From NCBI RefSeq assembly GCF_907165215.1, contig NZ_CAJRAY010000026.1, forward strand, positions 98,057-162,056: DNA of 64,000 nt, in the 5' to 3' direction. Shown here piece after piece: positions 17,485 through 24,909 of this stretch. The notes beneath the pieces were generated by a model. It was not told the DNA's origin, made no database searches, and worked only from the letters and a program-made list of their open reading frames with translations. The position numbers were made by a program, and so were the translations under genes. The DNA comes from Thermobacillus xylanilyticus (GTDB lineage: Bacteria; Bacillota; Bacilli; Paenibacillales; Paenibacillaceae). Every line of letters starts with the position of its first letter. Positions within the stretch are counted from its first letter, which is position 1.

Positions 17485-18678
17485 TCACACCGGCACCTTG
17501 TCGTGCCAATCCACGCGGTAATCGTACAGCCAGGCGTTGGATTGACGGCTCGCCTGCTTCAGGAAGAACGGCAGCATCAGATCGCGGAAAAAGACCTGCA
17601 CCGGATTCGTCGCATGTTTGCGCTGGCCGATGGTTCTCGAATATTTGACGACCTTCTCCACCCGTTCCCGGCGCAGCAGTTCGAACTGCCGGAACGCAGC
17701 CTCCGGGCTGCGGTTGTCCCGGATGCAGCGGGCAAGTACCAGCGCGTCCTCCAGCGCCAGCGATGCGCCCTGCCCCGCGTTGGGCGAGGTCGCGTGAATC
17801 GCGTCGCCGATGAGCACGACCGGTCCCTTGTACCAGGAGGGAACGGACATCAGGTCGTAGATCGGATAGACGCCGATCTCGCTCTTCGTCGCCCGGATGA
17901 TGTCCGGAACGGGATGAATCTCGTTGCGGTACAGGTCGTCAAGCACCCGGCGCCACTCCGCCTGCGGGATGGACTGCAATTCCTTGCGCGACGGTCTGCC
18001 CGGATAGTCGAGATTGCCGAACCAGTAGATTTCACCATCCCGCTTGACCAGGTAGCCGAAGAACGCCTTCTTCCCGAACACCATGTGCTGGGCCGGCTCG
18101 TGCGGGATGTCGACGCCGCGCGCGAAGCCGCCGAAGCTGATCAAGCCCGTGTAATCCGGCTCCGGAGCGTCGGGCAGAATGAGCCGGCGCGTGCGCGAAT
18201 GGATGCCGTCGCAGCCGACGAGCAGATCGCCTTCCGCGGACGTCCCGTCGTCGAAGAGGGCGGTCACCCGGTCGCCCGCGATGTGCAGATTGGCCAGCCG
18301 CTTGCCGAATTCGATCGGGATGCCTTCCTGCTGCGCCGCTTCGCGCAGCACTTTGTGCAGGAAGCCCCGCTTGACCGTGAACCCTTGCGGCTCGCCGGAC
18401 GGGTCCTCGATCTTGCCCAGCCACTTGCCGCTGCCGCTGTGGAAGTTCATGGCGCGCAATTCGATGCCTTCTTCGCGGATGCGGCCTTCCACGCCCAGCT
18501 CGCGCAGGATGCGCAGACCGTTGCGCGCCACGTTCAGGAACAGGCCGGTGTAATCGTCATGGCCCGGCTGCGCCTCGTAGATGTGAGGCTCGTACCCGGC
18601 CCGCTTCAGGAAGATGGCAACGGCCGGCCCGGCGATGCCGCAGCCGATGATGATCGCTTTCCTGTTTTCCATGGTCAT
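17485..18678 (-). CDS. FAD-dependent aromatic-type monooxygenase
   Basis: A 397-residue class A flavin monooxygenase. It shows the N-terminal FAD motif AIIIGCGIAGPAVAIFLKRA (residues 8-27), the DG motif GCDGIHSRTRRLILPD (about 165), and the second FAD motif GDAIHATSPNAGQGASLALE (about 300). This is the PHBH/TetX-like group, acting on aromatic or polyketide compounds. AAGGAGG lies 5 bases before ATG 18678. It is divergent from a MarR gene with two identical operators between, which is the usual arrangement for ligand-induced expression. Confidence 0.86.
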   Translation of the reverse strand: MTMENRKAIIIGCGIAGPAVAIFLKRAGYEPHIYEAQPGHDDYTGLFLNVARNGLRILRELGVEGRIREEGIELRAMNFHSGSGKWLGKIEDPSGEPQGFTVKRGFLHKVLREAAQQEGIPIEFGKRLANLHIAGDRVTALFDDGTSAEGDLLVGCDGIHSRTRRLILPDAPEPDYTGLISFGGFARGVDIPHEPAQHMVFGKKAFFGYLVKRDGEIYWFGNLDYPGRPSRKELQSIPQAEWRRVLDDLYRNEIHPVPDIIRATKSEIGVYPIYDLMSVPSWYKGPVVLIGDAIHATSPNAGQGASLALEDALVLARCIRDNRSPEAAFRQFELLRRERVEKVVKYSRTIGQRKHATNPVQVFFRDLMLPFFLKQASRQSNAWLYDYRVDWHDKVPV

Positions 18679-18714
18679 GATCTCCTCCTTGAGAATGCAG
18701 TCAACCCGGCATTT

Positions 18715-18794
18715 ATCTTAATAATTAAGATATTACGCCGCAGGTTGCCGGATTTGCATCCGGTGAAGGTTTGCTATATCTTAATAATTAAGAT
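18715..18794. promoter_or_regulatory. Two identical MarR operators
   Basis: The 17-base dyad ATCTTAATAATTAAGAT occurs at 18715-18731 and again, without change, at 18778-18794, 63 bases apart (six helical turns). A small hairpin CCGGAT-TTGC-ATCCGG (18748-18763) sits between them. The sites flank the divergent promoter region of the FAD monooxygenase and the MarR gene. Confidence 0.75.
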
Positions 18795-18906
18795 ATCTAA
18801 CTCCATCTTACGCACAACGAGCGAATTGTCAATACCGGCCAGAGCCCGGTCTTGAATCTGGACTTCGGTCGGGGTACCATTGCCATGATCGGAGGATGGA
18901 TCGTCC

Positions 18907-19377
18907 ATGAATCATCGCGAATTTGTTCCGCCGGAACTTTTCGAATCCCTGCTGGAAGCTTCCCGGCGGCTGTCGACCCAGACCGTCTTCTTCCACCAGG
19001 CGGCGGCCAAATATCTGGGCCTCAACATCACCGACCACAAATGCCTGGACATTGTGCTCGGCATGGGCCGGGCGACGGCCGGACAGCTCGCCGAGCTCAC
19101 GGGGCTGACGACCGGCGCCATCACCAGCGTGATCAACCGGCTGGAGAAAGCTGGCTTCGTCCGCCGGGCGAAGGACCCGAACGACCTGCGCATCGTCTAC
19201 GTCGAGCCGATCCCGGAAAATCTCCATCCGCTCGCGGGCGTCTTCGGCCCCCTCGGCGAAGAGATGGCCGAGCTGTTCTCCCGTTACAGCACGGACGAGC
19301 TCCGGCTCATCCTCGATTACATCGAACGCTCCATTCAGGTGCTTGCCCGGCAGGCGGAGCGGTTGAAGAGGGATTAA
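18907..19377 (+). CDS. MarR family transcriptional regulator
   Basis: A 156-residue winged-helix protein with the MarR recognition region GQLAELTGLTTGAITSVINR at about residue 58, the adjacent LEKAGFVRRAKDPNDLRIVYV wing, and a C-terminal dimer helix. GGAGG lies 10 bases before the ATG. It is divergent from the FAD monooxygenase, and the two identical dyads between them are its likely sites. Repression relieved by the monooxygenase substrate is the simplest model. Confidence 0.88.
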   Translation: MNHREFVPPELFESLLEASRRLSTQTVFFHQAAAKYLGLNITDHKCLDIVLGMGRATAGQLAELTGLTTGAITSVINRLEKAGFVRRAKDPNDLRIVYVEPIPENLHPLAGVFGPLGEEMAELFSRYSTDELRLILDYIERSIQVLARQAERLKRD

Positions 19378-19702
19378 CTCCTTTCATTCGTCCGCATCCA
19401 GTCGTCAAAGTGCCGCTCAAGGAAGTCCACTTCCTTCCTGTAATGATCCAGATGGCCTTCCTCCACCATTTTCAAAAAGGCCGGGTCGCCGGCTGCGGCG
19501 CGGTCAGACAACAGGGCGCACAGAAAGCGAATCCGCGAGGGGAATGCGCGGTTGATGCAAATCCTTCCGTCGCATCGTGGAAATCTTTCATCAGCTTGGC
19601 CAGCTCCGCCGTCACCGAATCCGACCAGATATAGCTTTCGGCTTCGGATGACACTCCAAAAATATCCGGACAAGACGCGCCGCATCTGATGTCGCCGGCC
19701 AA
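19374..19702 (-). pseudogene. Remnant of an APH-type phosphotransferase
   Basis: Two frames hold parts of one protein. One encodes SSEAESYIWSDSVTAELAKL and MKDFHDATEGF, as in the N-lobe/hinge region of aminoglycoside phosphotransferase family enzymes. The other encodes the family C-terminus, SDRAAAGDPAFLKMVEEGH followed by LDHYRKEVDFLERHFDDW. The central catalytic part (HGDxxxxN and DxD) is missing and the frame changes near 19540. Its stop overlaps the MarR stop. Confidence 0.6.
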
Positions 19703-19758
19703 AACTGAAAGCAGCGGAAGACCTGTTGAGGCTCCTCCGCCGCTTTTTAAATCGAACC

Positions 19759-20136
19759 TTACTTTCTCTCCATCACGGCAAAATAGTTCTCTTCCTCATC
19801 CGCGAAATTGAATACCTTGCCGCCGGGAATCTCCACGAGATCTCCGACCTTGACGTTCTTGCCTTTCAAGTCATTGTACAGTTGTTCCGCATTGTCCGTA
19901 TAGAACATCAGGGACGGCGTACTGAGATTCAGTTCGGGATGCATTTTGGCGACGAACGCTTTGTTCTGCAGCACGATGGTCGTGTCCGCGCCCGGCGGGG
20001 CGATTTCAATCCACCGCATGCCCTCGCCGTTGTCCTCTTCCGCTTTGACCTTGAACCCCAGTTTCTCTGTCCAGAAAGCCTTCGACTGATCCTGATTGTT
20101 GACGTACAACATGACTTGACCGAGTTTTTGTATCAT
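19759..20136 (-). CDS. VOC family (glyoxalase/bleomycin-resistance-like) protein
   Basis: A 125-residue vicinal-oxygen-chelate protein with two beta-alpha-beta-beta-beta modules: LGQVMLYVNNQDQSKAFWTE with KLGFKV (residues 5-30), and LMFYTDNAEQLYNDLKGKNV later, ending NFADEEENYFAVMER. Glu 121 is a possible metal ligand. It follows the DoxX gene by 44 bases on the same strand and is probably in its operon. Relatives detoxify or bind small electrophiles and drugs. Confidence 0.82.
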   Translation of the reverse strand: MIQKLGQVMLYVNNQDQSKAFWTEKLGFKVKAEEDNGEGMRWIEIAPPGADTTIVLQNKAFVAKMHPELNLSTPSLMFYTDNAEQLYNDLKGKNVKVGDLVEIPGGKVFNFADEEENYFAVMERK

Positions 20137-20180
20137 GGTTTATCGCTCCTTTATTTAATTAAAAATGTAATCCGCCGATG

Positions 20181-20582
20181 TCATTGCCGCGAGAGTCCGG
20201 CGCTCCTTCGCGAGTGATTCGACACATATCGGTTTCCCAGGAACACCAGGGCGGTGAGAAGCATTACGATAAACGGCGAGACAGCCTCGGCGTACAGGCC
20301 TGCGATCAGACTCGACCCGACCGCCCCCAGCAGAATGATGAAAATGACACCGAGAGAAGCGTAGCCGATCGCGGCTCTCCACAACCCGACAATCAAGCCG
20401 ATTGCCGCAAGCAATTCGAAAAACCCGATTGCATAAATAAACCCGACGCTGTAACCGATCGATTGAAGCGGATCGGTATAGATTTCCCTGATCGTCTCCG
20501 CGCTGGACGACAGCTTGAAGAAGCCGGCGAACCCCATGAGCGGAACAAGCACGATGTGCAGAATGCGGACTGCCCATTTCAT
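20181..20582 (-). CDS. DoxX family membrane protein
   Basis: A 133-residue protein with four membrane helices. The first contains VPLMGFAGFFKLSSSAETI and the second YAIGFFELLAAIGLIVGLWR, the pattern of the DoxX/DoxX-like family. The function is unsettled; some relatives take part in redox or thiosulfate metabolism. GGAGGTGAGG precedes the start. It is first in an operon with the VOC gene. Confidence 0.78.
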   Translation of the reverse strand: MKWAVRILHIVLVPLMGFAGFFKLSSSAETIREIYTDPLQSIGYSVGFIYAIGFFELLAAIGLIVGLWRAAIGYASLGVIFIILLGAVGSSLIAGLYAEAVSPFIVMLLTALVFLGNRYVSNHSRRSAGLSRQ

Positions 20583-20869
20583 GGTTCCTCACCTCCTTTA
20601 TACTGGAGCCGTTCACCTGTATTGACGAACACCGACCGGGCAATTCATCGGCGGTGTCCCAAATTTCCGATGCGCCTGCTATTTTTTCTTCACATTGCGC
20701 CATCCCGGTATGCTCCCACCCTTCATCTCCACCACATTCGGCCGGTGCGGCGGCAGAGCGCCTTGCATAATTCCGCCGGTCATCAGGTATGTTATTTTAT
20801 ACCAGCTTTCAAGAAACTGCCTTCTTCTCAAGCATGGCGGGATATCACATTCGGAGGGAGAGAAATACA
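20583..20869. other. Intergenic region with one palindrome
   Basis: This divergent control region holds GGTAT-N8-ATACC (20786-20803), a possible operator before the FMN reductase gene. No gene or RNA is supported in the rest. Confidence 0.4.
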
Positions 20870-21427
20870 ATGTCCAACGACAAACTGCACATCGGCATCA
20901 TCCTGGGCAGCACGCGGGAAGGCCGGGTCAGCCCGCAGGTGGGCGAATGGGTCAAAGGCATCGCCGACATGCGCGGCGACGCACAGTATGAGATTGTGGA
21001 TATCGCCGACTACAATCTGCCCTTTCTCGGCACGACGGACGATGCGGATCCCGCCGTTTCCAGATGGAACGAGAAGCTGTTCAGCCTCGACGGGTTTGTC
21101 TTCATCGTGCAGGAATACAACCACAGCATCACGGGGGCGCTGAAAAACGCGCTCGACCTTGCCCGCGAGGCGTGGAACAACAAGGCGGCGGGCATCGTCA
21201 GCTACGGCTCCACGGGCGGCGCGCGCGCGGCGGAGCATCTGCGGGGCATACTGGGCGAATTGATGATCGCGGACGTCCGGACGCATCCGACGCTGTCCCT
21301 GTTCACCGACTTCGAAAACATGACCGTCTTCAAGCCGGCCGAGCGGCACCGGCAGACCGTGAACGAAATGCTGAATCAGCTGATCGCCTGGAGCGCGGCG
21401 TTAAAGCCGCTGAGAGCGAAGCAATAA
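20870..21427 (+). CDS. NADPH-dependent FMN reductase (azoreductase-like)
   Basis: A 185-residue flavodoxin-fold protein. The phosphate loop is GIILGSTREGRVSPQVGEWV (residues 8-27) and the conserved flavin motif is VQEYNHSITGALKNALDLAR (about 81-100), followed by GIVSYGSTGGARAAEHLR. This matches the NADPH-dependent FMN reductase/azoreductase family. The ATG at 20870 follows GGAGGGAGAG. It is a monocistron ending in a hairpin. Confidence 0.87.
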   Translation: MSNDKLHIGIILGSTREGRVSPQVGEWVKGIADMRGDAQYEIVDIADYNLPFLGTTDDADPAVSRWNEKLFSLDGFVFIVQEYNHSITGALKNALDLAREAWNNKAAGIVSYGSTGGARAAEHLRGILGELMIADVRTHPTLSLFTDFENMTVFKPAERHRQTVNEMLNQLIAWSAALKPLRAKQ

Positions 21428-21443
21428 ACAGTCGCCGTCGAGC

Positions 21444-21469
21444 AAAGCCCTGTACGGATGTGCAGGGCT
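21444..21469 (+). terminator. Terminator hairpin of the FMN reductase gene
   Basis: AAGCCCTGTAC (21444-21454) pairs with GTGCAGGGCTT (21459-21469) with one G-U pair and a GGAT loop; the tail is CTCGTCTTGTCTT. Confidence 0.6.
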
Positions 21470-21531
21470 TCTCGTCTTGTCTTGGGGGGATGCGAACGGG
21501 TAAGATCCTTTATAAGAGGAGGCTGGAGCGG

Positions 21532-22575
21532 ATGAACGAAATCATGGACATCAAAAAAGCCGTCGATCGTCTGAGCCCCGACAACGCGAAGTCGATCCTG
21601 CGGCTTGTGCTGCACCAGATCCGGCTGCTGAAAGAACAGACGGCGTCCCCTGAAGGCGCCGCCGCCGGACTGATGGAGCTGTACGACCGGCTGATGACGT
21701 ACGATGATCGCAAGCTTTCCTGGGATCCGGATCCCGGCTGCACCCATGTCCACATCGTGACGGGCGAATCCTTCGCAGGCAGCATGAAGCTGGCGCTGCG
21801 GGAGCTTGGCCGGGCAGATACGCACAAGATCGTCACGCTGAATGACAATTACGCCATCGGCCCGATCGGGGGCCTCGACACGCCGGAAGGCCGGCAGGCG
21901 CGGCGCGACTGGTTCAAGCACAACATCGCGGCCGCGCTTGAGGATGACGCGGATTCCGAAGCAGAATACGACGCGTTGCTCCGGAAACTGGATCAAATTC
22001 CGGAGCAGGCGGAAATCATCGTCTGGGCCAGCCGCAGCGTATATGAGCAGACGGGCATGCGGTACGCGCTGCATCTGCTCCGCCATAAGCCCAACGCCAT
22101 CCGCGTATGCGACGCCTGCGCGATCTGCGATACGCTCGACAAGCGTCCCGATCATTCCGAAACCTACAGACGATCCGGTGAAATCGTGCCGGACAAGCTG
22201 CGGGAAGCGCTCCTGCAAGCGGAACACGGCAGCCGGCTGTCCGCCGGCGACATCCGGCGGCTTGCGGAAGAGTGGACGGCGATCGCGGAACAGGGCGGCG
22301 TGCTGCGCATCTGGCGGGACGGCGCGGTGCGGGAGGTTCCGGCGGATCATTTTGACCCGTACCTGCTGGAGATGCTGGAACAGGTGACGAACGCTGCCGA
22401 TGCCGGCGGGTTTGTCAAAGCCGCACGCATAGTCGGGGCGGCCATCGGCCATTGCGAACAGGACATCGGTGACGCCTATTTTGAATACCGGCTGCGGGAG
22501 CTTATCTATGCAGGCGTCCTGGAGGTCCGGGGAATCCCGGCGGGGCTGCGCTATTACAGCGTCAGGCGAAAATAG
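21532..22575 (+). CDS. DUF1835/DUF3658 domain protein
   Basis: A 347-residue soluble protein. Residues 70-200 show the DUF1835 pattern (CTHVHIVTGESFAGSMKLAL then LNDNYAIGPIG and EIIVWASRSVYEQTG). The C-terminal 110 residues fit DUF3658 (RLAEEWTAIAEQGGVLRIWR). The function is not known. AGGAGG lies 9 bases before the ATG. It converges on the sensor kinase gene, with 4 bases between stops. Confidence 0.8.
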   Translation: MNEIMDIKKAVDRLSPDNAKSILRLVLHQIRLLKEQTASPEGAAAGLMELYDRLMTYDDRKLSWDPDPGCTHVHIVTGESFAGSMKLALRELGRADTHKIVTLNDNYAIGPIGGLDTPEGRQARRDWFKHNIAAALEDDADSEAEYDALLRKLDQIPEQAEIIVWASRSVYEQTGMRYALHLLRHKPNAIRVCDACAICDTLDKRPDHSETYRRSGEIVPDKLREALLQAEHGSRLSAGDIRRLAEEWTAIAEQGGVLRIWRDGAVREVPADHFDPYLLEMLEQVTNAADAGGFVKAARIVGAAIGHCEQDIGDAYFEYRLRELIYAGVLEVRGIPAGLRYYSVRRK

Positions 22576-22579
22576 TCCC

Positions 22580-24040
22580 TTACCTTCTCCGCTCCGCCGC
22601 GCTGATGCCGCCCATGGACGCAGCCGTCTCCCCCGCCTTCGGCAATGTCAGCACAAACCGCGTCCAACGGCCGCCGCTGTCGAGCTCGAGTCTGCCGCCA
22701 TGCTTCTCCGCGATATGCCTGGCGATGGTCAAACCGAGCCCCGATCCGCCGTCGCTCTTGCGCGCGGCGTCGCCGCGGACGAACGCTTCGAACACACGGG
22801 CGCGCAATTCGGCGGGAATGCCGATGCCATTATCGGCGACCTCAAGCCGCACTTCGCCGGGACCGTCGATGAGCGACAGCCGTACATGCGTCCCCGGCTG
22901 GTTGTATTTCAGCGCGTTCGCCAGCAGATTCGAGATCGCCCGGTACAGCAGTTTCGCATGAATCGGCACGGGCAGTTCGTCCGCCGGGATGTCGCATTCG
23001 AACACCATCCCCTTCTCCTCGAACAGATCGTAATGGTCGACGGCCATTTCGCGCGTGAACTCCGCCAGATCGCATGTCGTCTTGGCGACGGGATAGTCGG
23101 GGACCTCCAGCTTCGCCAGCTCGAACACGTCGTCGATCAGTTCCGAGACCAGCTTCGTCTTGCCGTGGATGAGGCTGAGCGTCCGCTGCCGCGCGGCTTC
23201 ATCCTTGATGACCCCGTGCTGAAGCGCCTCCGCGTAACCCCGGATCGTCGTGATCGGCGTCCTCAAATCGTGCGAAATATGAACGAGCATCCGCTGCTTG
23301 CTCTCGGCCATCCGCCGGTTGTCCGCTTCGGCTTGCTCCAGCTTTTCCGCCATCTTGTTGAAGCTCTCCTGGATTTGCGCAAGCTCGTAATTCGCTTCGA
23401 CGCGAAGCCGCTCATGGTAGCGCCCGTCCGATATGCTGCGGATGCCCGCGGCAATCGCGCCGAGCGGGTTGGTCAATCTGACCGCGGTCAGGCGGCTGTA
23501 CACGTACACGTTGAGCCCGAACAGCAGGACGAACAACGCCCCCGTCTCGGCCAGCGCGATCCAGAAGATGTTCCAGTTGGCCGCTGTCATCTCGCTCAGC
23601 ACGACATCCGTCCGGACATGCTGTTTCGGCAGCCTGACCAGGACGTACCGGCGCTCTCCGTCATTCGTATGGAATGGCGCGATCGACGCGTAGAACGGAT
23701 TGTCGTCCGTATCATGAAACAGCGCGTTCAGCTCCCGCTCCGTATAGCCCGCCGCCGCACCGTCCCGCTTCTCCCCCCTGACCTCCAGAATCCGCAGCTG
23801 CTCGTCGAGAATTTCCACCCAGCCATCCACCGCCTCGATCGCATCGGTCCGGATATCGGCCTGATCCGGACGGGCGATGGCATGGGCCTGAAGCAGCGAC
23901 ATATCTTCGGCGGGCATCCGCGCGTTGGTCCTCGCCACGAAAAACAGCAGCAACACGATGAAGCTTACGCCAAGCGACAGGGAAAAAAGGATATAGCTCC
24001 TGAGCAGCATCCCGGACAGCTTTCTCGGTTTACGGCGCAT
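22580..24040 (-). CDS. Sensor histidine kinase
   Basis: A 486-residue kinase with two membrane helices (about residues 14-36 and 158-180) around an extracytoplasmic sensor of about 120 residues. HAMP follows (VRLTNPLGAIAAGIRSISDG), then the H-box HISHDLRTPITTIRGYAEAL. The ATP-binding boxes are N (NLLANALKYN), G1 (DNGIGIP) and G2 (GSGLGLTI). ATG 24040 overlaps the response-regulator stop, so the two are coupled. The layout resembles VanS/BaeS-type kinases. Confidence 0.88.
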   Translation of the reverse strand: MRRKPRKLSGMLLRSYILFSLSLGVSFIVLLLFFVARTNARMPAEDMSLLQAHAIARPDQADIRTDAIEAVDGWVEILDEQLRILEVRGEKRDGAAAGYTERELNALFHDTDDNPFYASIAPFHTNDGERRYVLVRLPKQHVRTDVVLSEMTAANWNIFWIALAETGALFVLLFGLNVYVYSRLTAVRLTNPLGAIAAGIRSISDGRYHERLRVEANYELAQIQESFNKMAEKLEQAEADNRRMAESKQRMLVHISHDLRTPITTIRGYAEALQHGVIKDEAARQRTLSLIHGKTKLVSELIDDVFELAKLEVPDYPVAKTTCDLAEFTREMAVDHYDLFEEKGMVFECDIPADELPVPIHAKLLYRAISNLLANALKYNQPGTHVRLSLIDGPGEVRLEVADNGIGIPAELRARVFEAFVRGDAARKSDGGSGLGLTIARHIAEKHGGRLELDSGGRWTRFVLTLPKAGETAASMGGISAAERRR

Positions 24041-24758
24041 TGAGTTCTTCCTTCTTCGCGAACCGGTATCCGAGCCCGCGAACCGTACGGATGTAAAAGG
24101 GCTCCCGCGGCGAATCCTCGATCTTGTCCCTGAGCCGGCTGATCTGCACCATAATGGTGTTGTCATCGGCGATATACGAATCGGACCACACCTGCTCGAA
24201 TATTTGTTTCTTCGTATAAATGCGCCCCGGCTTGCTCATGAACAGCTTCAGCAGCTTGTATTCTATCGCGCTCAACACGATCGGCTCCCCCCGCTTGTAC
24301 AACAGGCACGCTTCATGATCCAGGACCAGCTCGCCAAGCCTTGTTTCCGCGGCAACCGCGTTCGCCCCCGTTCCCGCCGCACCCGCTTCGTTAAATTCAT
24401 ATGTTCTCCGCAAATGCGCCTGGATTCGCGCCACAACTTCCAATGGACTGAACGGCTTGGAGATAAAATCGTCCGCGCCGAGACCAAGTCCGGCAATTTT
24501 GTCCGCTTCCTGATTTTTCGCCGACAAGACAATCACGGGGATCGTGGAAGACTTCCGTATCCATTGCAGGAGCTTGAAACCGTCCACATAAGGCATCATG
24601 ATGTCGATCACCGCCAGGTCGATCGACGCGCGGGCGAACATCTCCATCGCGGCCTGTCCGTCAGAGGCTTCGAGAACGTCATAGTCCGGCTCGAGAAATA
24701 GTTTCAGCATGTCCACGATGTCCTGTTCGTCGTCGACCAGCAGTATCGTTTTGCGCAT
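24030..24758 (-). CDS. OmpR family response regulator (VanR-like)
   Basis: A 242-residue two-domain regulator. The receiver domain has acidic residues D9-D10 and phospho-acceptor D52 (LAVIDIMMPYVDGFKLL), and the KPF lysine near 101. An unusual Gly/Ala-rich linker (EAGAAGTGANAVAAE) precedes the winged helix ending RTVRGLGYRFAKKEE. It heads the operon with the sensor kinase and is divergent from the membrane hydrolase gene at 24910, a plausible target. Confidence 0.9.
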   Translation of the reverse strand: MRKTILLVDDEQDIVDMLKLFLEPDYDVLEASDGQAAMEMFARASIDLAVIDIMMPYVDGFKLLQWIRKSSTIPVIVLSAKNQEADKIAGLGLGADDFISKPFSPLEVVARIQAHLRRTYEFNEAGAAGTGANAVAAETRLGELVLDHEACLLYKRGEPIVLSAIEYKLLKLFMSKPGRIYTKKQIFEQVWSDSYIADDNTIMVQISRLRDKIEDSPREPFYIRTVRGLGYRFAKKEELNAP

Positions 24759-24909
24759 CGCCGCACCACCTCACCACCTCGTAATGTTCGCACCGCGCGT
24801 CCGATCTCCTGCCATGTAAGGATAATTTAAGGAAGGCGACAGGAGGCGGAAAGACACGGATTCTATCCTGAGCTTGGCAGCAACATTCACCTGGGAGAGA
24901 GGTCATGAA

